From NCBI GenBank assembly GCA_025058225.1, contig JANXEE010000016.1, positions 1-59,922 of the forward strand: 59,922 nt of DNA. The letters run 5' to 3'. Each line of letters starts with the position of its first letter. The first letter of the stretch is position 1. The DNA is from Candidatus Calditenuaceae archaeon. Its GTDB lineage: Archaea; Thermoproteota; Nitrososphaeria_A; Caldarchaeales; Calditenuaceae. Made by a program: the position numbers and the translations under genes. The notes under the pieces are model-generated. The model made no database searches. It was not told where the DNA came from and worked only from the letters and a program-made list of their open reading frames with translations. Shown here piece by piece: positions 40,486-49,550 of this stretch.

Positions 40486-41775
40486 GTGAGGGTTTACATC
40501 GGAATCGACGACACCGACTCAAAGCGCTCCATGTGCACGACCTATGTCGCTGCCGTCGCGCTCAGGAGGGCCGAGTCTTTAGGCGCCAAAAGGGCCGATC
40601 TCCCCTGGCTTGTGAGACTCAACCCCAACTGTCCATACAAGACCAGGGGGAACGCAGCTACCTGTCTTCCTCTGGAGGTTGAACCTTCGGTCTTCGGGGC
40701 CGTCTGGAACTCGGTGGTGGAGACGGTCAGAGAACTTGCAGACCTTGAAAACGGTGCAGACCCGGGTGTTGCGGCGTTCTCTGAAGAGTCCAGGCCTCTG
40801 CTTGCCGGGCTCTACCTCCGGGCGGTGAGGGAGCTGGTGGAGTTGGAGAGCGTATTAAAGGTCTGCGAGTCCCACGCGATCAGGTACTGGGCATTCGGCG
40901 AGTCCAGAGGGCTTATCGGGGCTGCGGCTGCGGCCGGCGCGAAGGAAGAAACCCTGACCACCTACGAACTCCTAGCCTATCGGACGAGGGCCATGTGGGG
41001 CAAGGAGAGACTCATCGACCCCGAATCCGTCAGGAGGATGGACGAGCTCTTCGGTGGTCAGACCTTCGACAACTACGACTACGACCGTGACGAGGTGAGA
41101 ATTACCCCTCACACCCCCTGCCCCGTTCTTCTGGGTATTAGGTCGACGTGTGTCGAGGTCCTGTCCGAGTCGCTCTCAGTGTTGAGGATCAACGAGCCCC
41201 TTGAGTTCTATGAGGTGTTTAAGACCAATCAAGCCACCGACCTGCACTACGTGGTACGGGATCTGCGCTCAATCAGGCCATTGGAGTCCGTCGTCGTGAG
41301 AGGGCGCGTCGCGAGTGAGCCCAGAGTGACTCCAGGAGGCCACGTCTTCCTCAAGGTCTCTGACGACTCTGGGTCCGTTACTGTAGCGGCCTATGAACCG
41401 ACAGGAGCGTTCAGATGGGTCGTTGCCAGGCTTACGGTAGGCGACGAGGTCGCTGTCTACGGCTCTGTGAAGATAAAGCCAGAGGGCCTCACGCTGAACC
41501 TCGAGAAGCTCCATGTCTTGAAGCTGAAGGAGGTATACGTGGAGCGCGCACCACCATGTCCACTCTGCAAGAAGTCCATGAAGTCGGTCGGGTCACGCAA
41601 GGGATACAGATGTGAGCGATGCGGCTACATTGACCCAAAAGCGACAAAGGTCAGGAAGAGGGTCGATCGGGGTCTGGTCGAGGGCTTCTATGAAGTTACA
41701 GTCACTGCGAGGAGGCACCTCGTAAGGCCACTTTCGCTGAAGGAGTCCGGCCCGAATGATCACCGATCAGCCTGA
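40486..41775 (+). CDS. tiaS: tRNA(Ile2) 2-agmatinylcytidine synthetase TiaS
   Basis: A 429-residue enzyme that attaches agmatine to C34 of tRNA(Ile2), letting it read AUA codons. It begins VYIGIDDTDSKRSMCTTYVAA (residues 3-23), the family hallmark, has LPWLVRLNPNCPYKTRGNAA and GRGLIGAAAA-like SRGLIGAAAA segments, followed by an OB fold (VVVRGRVASEPRVTPGGHVF) and a zinc ribbon (CPLCKKSMKSVGSRKGYRCERCG) that grip the tRNA. GTG 40486 start. Its last 16 bases overlap the convergent small membrane-protein gene. Confidence 0.94.
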   Translation: MRVYIGIDDTDSKRSMCTTYVAAVALRRAESLGAKRADLPWLVRLNPNCPYKTRGNAATCLPLEVEPSVFGAVWNSVVETVRELADLENGADPGVAAFSEESRPLLAGLYLRAVRELVELESVLKVCESHAIRYWAFGESRGLIGAAAAAGAKEETLTTYELLAYRTRAMWGKERLIDPESVRRMDELFGGQTFDNYDYDRDEVRITPHTPCPVLLGIRSTCVEVLSESLSVLRINEPLEFYEVFKTNQATDLHYVVRDLRSIRPLESVVVRGRVASEPRVTPGGHVFLKVSDDSGSVTVAAYEPTGAFRWVVARLTVGDEVAVYGSVKIKPEGLTLNLEKLHVLKLKEVYVERAPPCPLCKKSMKSVGSRKGYRCERCGYIDPKATKVRKRVDRGLVEGFYEVTVTARRHLVRPLSLKESGPNDHRSA

Positions 41776-41966
41776 TCATCCCCAACGCCCTTGGAACCAG
41801 AAAGGAGGGCGAGAAACAACGCGACCACTATCGCGATCGCTATCAGAGGTATCAGCAACCTCAGAGCAACCCGGATTCCGGCGATCAACCCATAGAGGAA
41901 AGTACCAAGCAGCGAGAGCACGGTAACTGATACCGCGATCAGCACGATCAACGCCCTCGGACTCAA
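41760..41966 (-). CDS. Small two-helix membrane protein
   Basis: A 68-residue protein with two hydrophobic stretches (about residues 5-28 and 35-56) and a polar tail (SGSKGVGDDQADR). Function unknown. The start is a TTG at 41966, about 27 bases after a TATA-like CATTTATC (minus-strand sense GATAAATG, about 41993-42000), which supports a real leaderless gene. Its 3' end overlaps tiaS. Confidence 0.5.
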   Translation of the reverse strand: MSPRALIVLIAVSVTVLSLLGTFLYGLIAGIRVALRLLIPLIAIAIVVALFLALLSGSKGVGDDQADR

Positions 41967-42070
41967 TCGACCTTACGGTCTCAAAGCGACTGATAAATGG
42001 GATCCCTGAGTGATTAGTAACAGTCGCAGCGACACGAGACATTCAGATAAAGCTCTTGAGTGGGTCCGTT

Positions 42071-42091
42071 CGAACGATCGAGTGGCGTTCG
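42071..42091. repeat. Short hairpin in the gap before the acyl-CoA island
   Basis: CGAACG-ATCGAGTGG-CGTTCG forms a six-base-pair stem with a nine-base loop. It lies in the roughly 230-base gap (41967-42198) between the small membrane-protein gene and the end of the DUF35 gene. I see nothing else convincing in this gap. Confidence 0.3.
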
Positions 42092-42198
42092 TTTCACCGA
42101 GATGATCTTAATCTGAGGACGATTGTAGGGCTCGGCAAATGAGTTATGTGCCGCTGAAAGCTTTCTTTAGAGACTCTATCCAAATTACGTGTAGCGGT

Positions 42199-42690
42199 TC
42201 AGGTGACCTTCCTGAAACAGTACCACGTTCTGGATAAGTTTCGTGGGCCGGTGACCTTCATGACATCCCAGACGACTTCATCACCTGGACTCAGTTCTTT
42301 ATAGGAAGCGTTGACTATCACCCCCGAAAGCTGTACGCACCTGCTCGAACAATCTCCGAACCTTGCTACCCCTACGACCAGTGGTAAATACGAATTGTAG
42401 ACGTATGGGGCCCCGACGCGGATCTCGGTGAAGGAGTATAAGGTTCCGCGCTTATCGATATCAACCCATCTCAAGTCGGTTGACCGACAACTCGGACAAA
42501 AAATTCTGGGTGGGTACACGAATGCGTTGCACTTGTCACAAAATGTAGTCGTAAGTCGCCCCCTCTCTAAATTTCTATAAAATTCCAAAATTTTTGTGGA
42601 ATTCGGTCCCTTGCTTTCATTTCTGGACCACAAATCTAGTATCGGTGGGAACTCTATATTATCCGGGACCCGAATTTCAAAGGCGTGCAC
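42199..42690 (-). CDS. DUF35 zinc-ribbon/OB-fold protein, thiolase partner
   Basis: A 163-residue DUF35 protein. The zinc ribbon FCDKCNAFVYPPRIFCPSCRS and the OB-fold segment KRGTLYSFTEIRVGAPYVYNSYLPLVVGVARF are typical. It lies six bases downstream of the thiolase start-to-stop unit in the same direction, the usual archaeal pairing in which DUF35 proteins channel acyl-CoA intermediates to thiolase. The N-terminal about 45 residues are helical. It is more A/T-rich than the first DUF35 gene at 14.2 kb and clearly not a recent duplicate of it. Confidence 0.88.
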   Translation of the reverse strand: MHAFEIRVPDNIEFPPILDLWSRNESKGPNSTKILEFYRNLERGRLTTTFCDKCNAFVYPPRIFCPSCRSTDLRWVDIDKRGTLYSFTEIRVGAPYVYNSYLPLVVGVARFGDCSSRCVQLSGVIVNASYKELSPGDEVVWDVMKVTGPRNLSRTWYCFRKVT

Positions 42691-42696
42691 GTAATG

Positions 42697-43872
42697 TCAC
42701 CTCTTGTTTAAACTGTAAAGCATCAAGTGGTGAGCTACAGCCATGCCACTTAGATTGTGAGCGAGCGCGAGTTCAGCGCCGTTCACCAAGCGACCTCTGG
42801 GAACCTCCCCCCTCATCTGCACTACGGCCTCATAGAGCTGCCTGAGCCCTGTAGCGCCAAGAGGATGACCATTGGACAACAGGCCGCCACTTGGATTTAC
42901 GGGCAGTGTGCCACCTATATGGCTTTGCCCTTCCTCGATGAACTTCCCCCCCTCACCCTTTTTACACAATCCTAATTCTTCATATATCATTATTTCACTG
43001 ATTGTAAAACAGTCATGTACCTCGGCAAAGTCTAAGTCATTGGGAGTTATGCTATAAGTTCTGTACAAATCATTAGCCGCCTCCCTTAGAGAGTGCCACT
43101 GAGTGAAATCGCTCAATGAATTGATGCTGTTGGTGGAGTTGCATCTTTGGACTCCCCCTACGATCCAAACGGGGGCGTCGGTATATTTCCTAACGATGTC
43201 CTCTGAGACTAACAGTGCAACCACCGCACCATCGGTTATTGCAGAGCAATCATATAGTTTCAATGGCGGGGAGACCATCTTTGAGTTCAGAACGTCATCC
43301 ACTGACAACTCCTTTTGAAACTGCGCATATGGGTTGTGCGTTGAGTAGTGAGAGCTTTTCACCCTCACAAGGGCCAGCTGCTCCTCTGTAGTCCCGTACT
43401 CGACCATGTGACGTTGAGCAACCATAGCGAAAAACGGCGGAGCGGTCAGACCGTTCACCCCATCAAACTCCCTGTCGGCTACGTCGATCATAGAGGATTG
43501 AACGTGAAGCATGTCTGTGTTGTTCATCTTCTCTACTCCAACTACTAAGGCGACGTCACTCAAACCCGCAGCGATTGTTGACCACGCAAACCTAATAGCG
43601 GCCTGGCCGCTCGCACAGGCGGCCTCGGTTCTAGCCATCATCTTAGATACCCTGATGCCGAGTAGCTCCGCAACCAAGGGGGCGACATGCGACTGATAGA
43701 CGAACCTCTCGGGTTGTGCAGAACCCACGAACAAGGAATCGATGTCCCTGGGGTCGAGATTTGGAGACCTCTGCAGAAGCGAAACCCAGGCCTCCTGAAC
43801 TAAATCTTTCCATGACGCTTCCCTGACGCCGAATTTAGTTATACCCACATCGGCAACGGCTACTCTGCGCAT
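42697..43872 (-). CDS. Thiolase (acetyl-CoA acetyltransferase, SCP-x type)
   Basis: A 391-residue thiolase fold protein that cleaves or condenses beta-ketoacyl-CoA. The nucleophilic cysteine is in TEAACASGQAAIRFA, the HDCFT segment and NPSGGLLSNGHPLGATG with its histidine are present. The C-terminal CxG motif of classical thiolases is absent (HNLSGMAVAHHLML), as in other archaeal SCP-x-like thiolases that need DUF35. A TATA-like box (GTTTAAATAT on the minus strand, about 43904-43913) precedes ATG 43872. Forms an operon with the DUF35 gene. Confidence 0.88.
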   Translation of the reverse strand: MRRVAVADVGITKFGVREASWKDLVQEAWVSLLQRSPNLDPRDIDSLFVGSAQPERFVYQSHVAPLVAELLGIRVSKMMARTEAACASGQAAIRFAWSTIAAGLSDVALVVGVEKMNNTDMLHVQSSMIDVADREFDGVNGLTAPPFFAMVAQRHMVEYGTTEEQLALVRVKSSHYSTHNPYAQFQKELSVDDVLNSKMVSPPLKLYDCSAITDGAVVALLVSEDIVRKYTDAPVWIVGGVQRCNSTNSINSLSDFTQWHSLREAANDLYRTYSITPNDLDFAEVHDCFTISEIMIYEELGLCKKGEGGKFIEEGQSHIGGTLPVNPSGGLLSNGHPLGATGLRQLYEAVVQMRGEVPRGRLVNGAELALAHNLSGMAVAHHLMLYSLNKR

Positions 43873-43986
43873 GGGATGCTCCTCAACCGGTGTTTTGGTA
43901 ATGATATTTAAACTTGTTTGCCTGCCACGGCTGAGGCTGGAAACTAAGAAAAATATCCAATAAAATGTAGTTACAATAATATAATA

Positions 43987-45297
43987 TTATTTCTCCGGTA
44001 TGAATGGGGTCAGCGGTTTAGTGATGTATATTTGCTTGAGTACCCACGTGGCCCTAGGATTGACCGGCCCAGGATCTCCTCTTTCGAACTGCAACACGGC
44101 CAACCGGGGCTCGCTCCATTCGCCGTTTTCAGTGTAACTCATCGGGAAGACCAACATTGGATTCCTGTACTTCCGAGACCTGATGTCATCGGCGATAACT
44201 GAAGGGTCTACGCTCCTAGTGTGCTTCACCGCATCGACAATCCTGTAAACGGTGATGTAACCCCACACACCGGAGTCCTCCATGTACTTGTTCGTCCTCT
44301 GGTAAAACTTGGTCGCGACCGAGACGTACTCTCTGGAGTTCCTGTCAACGCAGGAGAGGTCCACCACGTTGTTGTATATTTGCTCACCTAGGGTCGAGAC
44401 GTATTGTTCGATGGGATAGAAACCCCCTATGTAGAGTGCCCTGATGCCTTGTTCAAGCCCCTGCTTCGTCAATGCGATTCCGGCCGGAGGGTTACCGTAC
44501 GTTATGATAACCTCCGGATTATTCGCCTGTATTCTCCTGAGATGAGGTGTGAGTTCGGTCGCACCCAGCTGGGACTCCTCGACGGTTAACGTCACTCCCG
44601 GAAGTGAGCCGATGTATTTCACAGCTGCGTCCCTAACGGAAAAGCCCCATTCGTAACTCGCTATGAACACGCTGACGCGCTTGTAACCTCGTTCCCGTAT
44701 GAAGTCGGCCGTTGCCTTCACGAGGATGTCCGCGTTAGGGTTACAACCCCTGAACAGGTACCGCATGTTCAGGTCGGAAAACGCCACCGAACCACCCAAG
44801 TTTATTATTAATGGAATCTTATACTGCTCCGCATAGGGCTTGACTGCTGAAATCAATGCTGAATTGATCAATCCAGCTACGGCTACTACTTTATCGACAT
44901 CGACCAATTTCTGGAAGGCAGCCACGGCCTCCCTCGCGTCATTACGATCGTCCGCCACAACTAACTCAACTCTAGCTCCGTGTACTCCTCCAGCAGCGTT
45001 AATCTCTTCAACCGCCAACCTGGCTGCTTCAAGGTATTGAGTCCCCCATGCGGCGAAGGGACCTGTGAGAGGGGCGAGTATACCGATTTTCACAGTCGTC
45101 GCACCGAGACCGGGTGGTGCCGTAGCCGTAACCTGCATCGTAACAGTCCTGGTCACCTCTCGCTGCACCGTGGTAACGATCGTCTGCTGTGTTCCTGTAC
45201 CCATCGGGTTCGTCGCTAGTATCGCGACGAATATCAGCAGGACAACGATAACGCCGGAGAGCAGGGCGGTTGTCCTACTAACACCTGATTTTTTCAT
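43987..45297 (-). CDS. Branched-chain amino acid-type ABC substrate-binding protein
   Basis: A 436-residue lipid- or membrane-anchored periplasmic-binding-type protein (LivK/Peripla_BP_6 family). The N-terminus has a hydrophobic anchor (ALLSGVIVVLLIFVAILAT) and a Thr/Val-rich linker (TVQREVTRTVTMQVTATAPP). The binding domain opens KIGILAPLTGPFAAWGTQYLEAARLAVEEINAAGG, the family hallmark. No permease or ATPase gene is adjacent. Given its neighbours, a carboxylic or aromatic acid ligand is plausible. ATG 45297 is chosen over the track's 45363 because the TATA-like CATAAATATG lies 24-33 bases upstream. Confidence 0.88.
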   Translation of the reverse strand: MKKSGVSRTTALLSGVIVVLLIFVAILATNPMGTGTQQTIVTTVQREVTRTVTMQVTATAPPGLGATTVKIGILAPLTGPFAAWGTQYLEAARLAVEEINAAGGVHGARVELVVADDRNDAREAVAAFQKLVDVDKVVAVAGLINSALISAVKPYAEQYKIPLIINLGGSVAFSDLNMRYLFRGCNPNADILVKATADFIRERGYKRVSVFIASYEWGFSVRDAAVKYIGSLPGVTLTVEESQLGATELTPHLRRIQANNPEVIITYGNPPAGIALTKQGLEQGIRALYIGGFYPIEQYVSTLGEQIYNNVVDLSCVDRNSREYVSVATKFYQRTNKYMEDSGVWGYITVYRIVDAVKHTRSVDPSVIADDIRSRKYRNPMLVFPMSYTENGEWSEPRLAVLQFERGDPGPVNPRATWVLKQIYITKPLTPFIPEK

Positions 45298-45502
45298 GGC
45301 GCGTTGATTGGACAGAGACTCATATTTATGTGTATTCCTATCAAATTTAATCGGGGGCCTCAATGTCCCTAACCTAACCTCTGCACCTGACTACTGATGT
45401 AATCTTGTACGGAGTTGAGATTTTCTATCTTACCGAATTTAACGCAAAAAGTGTTTGATTTTCTCGCAGTCAGTCTTCAATGATTCCTAGCTGTAAAAGT
45501 AA

Positions 45503-45513
45503 ACTTAAATATT
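45503..45513 (+). promoter_or_regulatory. TATA box of the dehydrogenase/hydratase gene
   Basis: ACTTAAATATT lies about 19-32 bases before the tandem ATGs at 45532 and 45535, giving a leaderless message. Confidence 0.5.
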
Positions 45514-45531
45514 AGTTTTTTTGCTTCACAA

Positions 45532-47508
45532 ATGATGAATCAATCTAATTCTAAGAAGATTCTGATTATAGGAGTAGGAACTATGGGTAAACAGATCGCC
45601 GTGCAATCGCTCATTGCTGGACATAAGTTGATCCTGGTAGATAATGATGAAAGAGCGTTAAATTCTGCTCAGCAATACATCTCATCGTCGATCAGCAAAC
45701 AACAGCTTCCTGAGAAGAGTCGGGATTTAATGTCGAACATACTAGAATTAGAGAAGTCGATCGATGGGATTCGACATCGTGATCTCGACCTGGTGATTGA
45801 ATGTGTTCCTGAACGGCTGGAACTGAAGCAACGGATCTTCAAAGAATTAGACCAAGTAGTTTCTCAGAGGACCATTTTAGCTTCGAATACATCTTCATAT
45901 AGAATAGCTCATGTCGCGGCTGAATGTTCCGAAGAGAGAAAGAAAAGAGTAGTAGGGCTTCACTTCTTCAATCCATTATCTGTTTTGAGGCTAGTTGAAA
46001 TAATTCCAACCGAAGATACCAGTCAAGATACAGTGGATGAGGCGATTCATTTCGCTAAATCTATTGACAGGATCCCTCTCCTAGTGAGAAAAGACGTTCC
46101 AGCCTTCGTTGTTAACAGGATCTTTCTTAGATTAGCGAACGAGGCGGCGTGGACATTAGAGTCCGGAGAGTGGGGTACACTCGAAATAGATTCGATGTTG
46201 AAGTACAGCTTTGGAATGCCCATGGGGATTTTCGAGTTGCACGACGTCTTGGGCGGAGGATCTATAGATATAACGTTTCACGCGTTATCGTATCTATGGC
46301 AAGAACATGGCGGGATATGGGAAATAGCACCCGTCATAAAGAGGCTCTTTGAAGAGGGGAGGCTCGGGAAGAGGGTCGGGAGAGGGTTTTATGATTGGAA
46401 AGACGGAGAAGTTGAAGTTCCTGCGAGGAGATGGCGCATCAGAGAGCTGTTAAGGGTACTTGCACCGGTGATAAACGAGGCCGCGTGGATACTCGATAAT
46501 GATGTTATTTCAAATCCGGACGATCTGGAAATAGGTGTAATAAACGGATTGAACTTTCCTCGGGGGATATTTCATTTTGCAGACGACGCGGGACTTGACA
46601 AAGTCGTGTCGACACTAACTGAATTATACAATGAAACAGGGAAGCTATGGTACAAACCAAATAACTCTCTGGTTGATTTAGTAAGCGGGAATAAATTAGG
46701 AAGGTCTACCGGCAGCGGATTTTACGATTATCGTATACATTACGAATTTGTGAACGTTGAGACTAAAGAAGGAATCGGTATCTTGACTCTGAACAGACCA
46801 CACAGAGCTAACTCAATAAATTTCACGTTCTTGCGTGAAATATACGACGCTATCAAAAAATTGAACGAATCTAAAGATGTGAAGTGTATAGTCATAACAG
46901 GTGCCGGTAGACATTTTTGCGCGGGAGCGGATGTGTCGAGTTTCCTTTCAGATGAAAGGGATTTGTTGAGCTTCACGAAATTAGGTAATGAAACCTTCGA
47001 TTTCTTAGAAAAGTGCTCTAAAGTTACTATTGCGGCCTTAAACGGGAACGCTATAGGGGGAGGATTAGAGCTCGCGTTAGCCTGTGACCTGAGGATCGCA
47101 AGCTCAACGGTTCAACTTTCACTGCCGGAGACGAAATTAGGAATAGTGCCAGGGTGGGGTGGTATTCAGAGGATGATAAAGCTTCTCGGTTACTCGAGGG
47201 CAAAGTACTACCTCCTCACCGGTAAACCGATCTCCGCCCTTGAGGCAAAACAGTATGGGATTGTAAATGAGGTATTTGAAGAGGGCTCCTTCTGGAACGA
47301 GACTCTGAACGTAGCAGCCGCGATTGCAAAGGGTTCGGCGTCAGCATATGCACTCCTGAAACGAAGTGTGTACCAGTATTTCGATGATAATCTCAAATTG
47401 AATTTAATCAACGAACAGATAGCTCACAACATACTTATGAATGAAGACCCGCTTGAGGGTATAACCGCGTTTAGGTACAAGCGTGATCCTAAATTTAGAG
47501 ACGTTTGA
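45532..47508 (+). CDS. 3-hydroxyacyl-CoA dehydrogenase/enoyl-CoA hydratase fusion
   Basis: A 658-residue bifunctional beta-oxidation-type enzyme. An NAD-binding domain (IGVGTMGKQIAVQ) and HHFFNP-like GLHFFNPLSVLRLVEIIP come first, then two 3HCDH C-terminal domains (ending GFYDWKDG and GSGFYDYRI), then an enoyl-CoA hydratase domain (about 400-658) with FCAGADVSS and the catalytic glutamates in GGGLELALACDLR and SLPETKLGIVPGWGG. The order matches crenarchaeal crotonyl-CoA hydratase/3-hydroxybutyryl-CoA dehydrogenase. Start at tandem ATGs (45532 or 45535). The gene is A/T-rich compared with the rest of the window. Confidence 0.92.
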   Translation: MMNQSNSKKILIIGVGTMGKQIAVQSLIAGHKLILVDNDERALNSAQQYISSSISKQQLPEKSRDLMSNILELEKSIDGIRHRDLDLVIECVPERLELKQRIFKELDQVVSQRTILASNTSSYRIAHVAAECSEERKKRVVGLHFFNPLSVLRLVEIIPTEDTSQDTVDEAIHFAKSIDRIPLLVRKDVPAFVVNRIFLRLANEAAWTLESGEWGTLEIDSMLKYSFGMPMGIFELHDVLGGGSIDITFHALSYLWQEHGGIWEIAPVIKRLFEEGRLGKRVGRGFYDWKDGEVEVPARRWRIRELLRVLAPVINEAAWILDNDVISNPDDLEIGVINGLNFPRGIFHFADDAGLDKVVSTLTELYNETGKLWYKPNNSLVDLVSGNKLGRSTGSGFYDYRIHYEFVNVETKEGIGILTLNRPHRANSINFTFLREIYDAIKKLNESKDVKCIVITGAGRHFCAGADVSSFLSDERDLLSFTKLGNETFDFLEKCSKVTIAALNGNAIGGGLELALACDLRIASSTVQLSLPETKLGIVPGWGGIQRMIKLLGYSRAKYYLLTGKPISALEAKQYGIVNEVFEEGSFWNETLNVAAAIAKGSASAYALLKRSVYQYFDDNLKLNLINEQIAHNILMNEDPLEGITAFRYKRDPKFRDV

Positions 47509-47700
47509 TACGATAAAAAAGTACTATTTATTTGCCCTACTAGAGCTGTGAAGCAACGGGCATAATACCATCGAGCGAACAATGGTACCACATCAAATTG
47601 ATCTGAGACACCTAGGCATCTGCTGTATGTAAGCGGTTATGGTTTCAATTACGTTTATTTTTTGATTTGAGTAATGGCTTCGCACACTGATCTATGCGGA

Positions 47701-47715
47701 AAAATTAAAATAAAA
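47701..47715 (+). promoter_or_regulatory. A/T-rich promoter element of the acyl-CoA synthetase gene
   Basis: AAAATTAAAATAAAA lies 24-38 bases before TTG 47739. The rest of the 230-base gap (47509-47738) holds only A/T-rich sequence without a recognisable gene. Confidence 0.4.
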
Positions 47716-47738
47716 CAATCAGCCTTAAATCCCGTGAA

Positions 47739-49550
47739 TTGGTCACCGATCACAAGGAATCGAGGACTGATGAGCCGATAACGGATCACGGCTACGTCAA
47801 GAAATATACATTCTACCTTACAGAAGGGGAAGCTAAAGATAATTATTATGTTATGTTGTATTCGAGATTTTCGCCTTTGCATGAGACGTATATTACAACC
47901 ATCTTAAAAGAACCTAACAGACCATGCATAATGTACTTCTACGATGCGATGCCTGCCTGGCGTATTGCGCTCGACGCAGTGAGGTTTGCGAGTTATCTCT
48001 CAGAGCTGGGCGTGGGAAAGGGGACGAAGGTCGCTATTCAACTGCAAAATCTCCCTGAGTTTGTGATCACACAATTAGGAAGCTTGATTCTGGGGTGCAC
48101 GATCGTCCCTATCAACGTGATGTTAAAGAGGGACGAATTGCTCTATGTGTTAAAACAGTCCGATGTTAAGGTCTTTGTCGGTCACCATGCTGAGGTGGCA
48201 GAAAACCTTCAACCTATTTTACCAGAAACCCGCACTGAGGCAATAATATTATGCGATCCACTGCATTATCTAACGAATATACCTGATAGATTAGAAAATT
48301 TTAGAAATGTTCGAAACAAGATGGAGAAAACGGGACTAGCGGGTTTAATTGTGAAAAGTTATGACGAAATTATGAAAAATTCATCTATAAACACCTCTCC
48401 AGAAACAACTTCGGCTGAATCCGTAGCTAATAGAATTTTGAGCGCTTACGATGAGCTCAAAGTTGACATAGTACCCTTTGACACGGCGGAAGTTCTTTTC
48501 ACCTCAGGAACAACCGGACAGCCTAAAGGGGCCATTTACAATCATTATAATCTGGTCTTCGTAGCTAACACATTCAAAGAGGTCTGGGGGATAAACAGTG
48601 ACGACGTTGTAATTGCCTTATCTCCCTTGTTCCATAACATCGGTCAGGTATTTTATATATATTCAATGTTTTACATCAATTTCAGGCTGGTTTTGATGTT
48701 CAGATTCGATCCCACTGATGCTTTAAGATTGATTGATAAGTGGAGGGTGACAACGACTCTGGCACCCACGACAGCTTTCGTTGCCCTCATGAATCATCCA
48801 GAATTCAATAAGTACAATCTGTCATCGCTGAAGAAAACGTTCAGTGGAGGATCACCTACGCCCGCAGAAGTCTCGCGACGTTGGAGGGAGCTCGTCGGCT
48901 CAAACTTAATAAACGCGCTGGGTGCTACGGAGACTTGTGGTCCGATCAGTTTCAATCCATATTTTATTGCAGAGCCCTTCGACCCCCAAACCGAAAGTCT
49001 ATCCGTAGGGAAACCGATCCCTGGATTAAACTTGAGGTTGACAGACCCCAGTAGCGGAAAGGTGCTGGGAGTAGACGAGGTTGGGGAGATACAGGTTCGT
49101 GGACCTAACGTCATCTCGGGTTATTACGACATGGACGATCAGACACGGTTCAAGTATTTCACCAGTGACGGCTGGTTCAGAACCGGCGACCTCGGCAAAC
49201 TAGATGAAAGGGGATACCTTTACTACGTCGATAGACTTAAGGACATCATCAACTTCTCTGGGTTTAAGATATGGCCCCGGGAGGTAGAGGACGTGCTCTA
49301 CAAACACCCGGCTGTGAAGGAGGTGGCGGTCGTAGGGGTCAAGGACTCCTATCACGGGGAGATCCCTAAGGCCTTCGTTGTACTTCGTGAAGGTTTCAAA
49401 GGTAAGGTGACGGAGAATGAGTTGGTGCAGTTCGTGCGGGAGAGGTTAGCAAACTACAAAGTTCCTCGTGCCGTCGAGTTCGTCGATGAACTGCCTAAGA
49501 GTAGCACCGGGAAAATACTGCGCAGAGTTCTACGAGGGGATAACGTATAA
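47739..49550 (+). CDS. AMP-forming acyl-CoA synthetase
   Basis: A 603-residue adenylate-forming ligase that activates a carboxylic acid to its CoA thioester. It has the P-loop LFTSGTTGQPKGA, the ATP-binding NALGATETCGP, GWFRTGDLGKLDERGYLYY and the C-terminal lysine in PKSSTGKILRR. The substrate is not obvious: medium/long-chain fatty acids or aromatic acids are possible. The TTG start at 47739 follows an A/T-rich promoter element. It lies downstream of the dehydrogenase/hydratase gene in the same direction but with its own promoter. Confidence 0.9.
   Translation: MVTDHKESRTDEPITDHGYVKKYTFYLTEGEAKDNYYVMLYSRFSPLHETYITTILKEPNRPCIMYFYDAMPAWRIALDAVRFASYLSELGVGKGTKVAIQLQNLPEFVITQLGSLILGCTIVPINVMLKRDELLYVLKQSDVKVFVGHHAEVAENLQPILPETRTEAIILCDPLHYLTNIPDRLENFRNVRNKMEKTGLAGLIVKSYDEIMKNSSINTSPETTSAESVANRILSAYDELKVDIVPFDTAEVLFTSGTTGQPKGAIYNHYNLVFVANTFKEVWGINSDDVVIALSPLFHNIGQVFYIYSMFYINFRLVLMFRFDPTDALRLIDKWRVTTTLAPTTAFVALMNHPEFNKYNLSSLKKTFSGGSPTPAEVSRRWRELVGSNLINALGATETCGPISFNPYFIAEPFDPQTESLSVGKPIPGLNLRLTDPSSGKVLGVDEVGEIQVRGPNVISGYYDMDDQTRFKYFTSDGWFRTGDLGKLDERGYLYYVDRLKDIINFSGFKIWPREVEDVLYKHPAVKEVAVVGVKDSYHGEIPKAFVVLREGFKGKVTENELVQFVRERLANYKVPRAVEFVDELPKSSTGKILRRVLRGDNV

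Noticed and set aside
42068-42076. TTCGAAC, a perfect tRNA T-loop match
   Set aside because: The neighbouring bases cannot form a T-stem on either strand; the match comes from the palindromic TTCGAA.
43975-43991. Perfect palindrome AATAATATAATATTATT
   Set aside because: It overlaps the stop codon of the substrate-binding-protein gene in a very A/T-rich stretch, where such symmetry arises easily; probably part of a 3' end rather than an operator.
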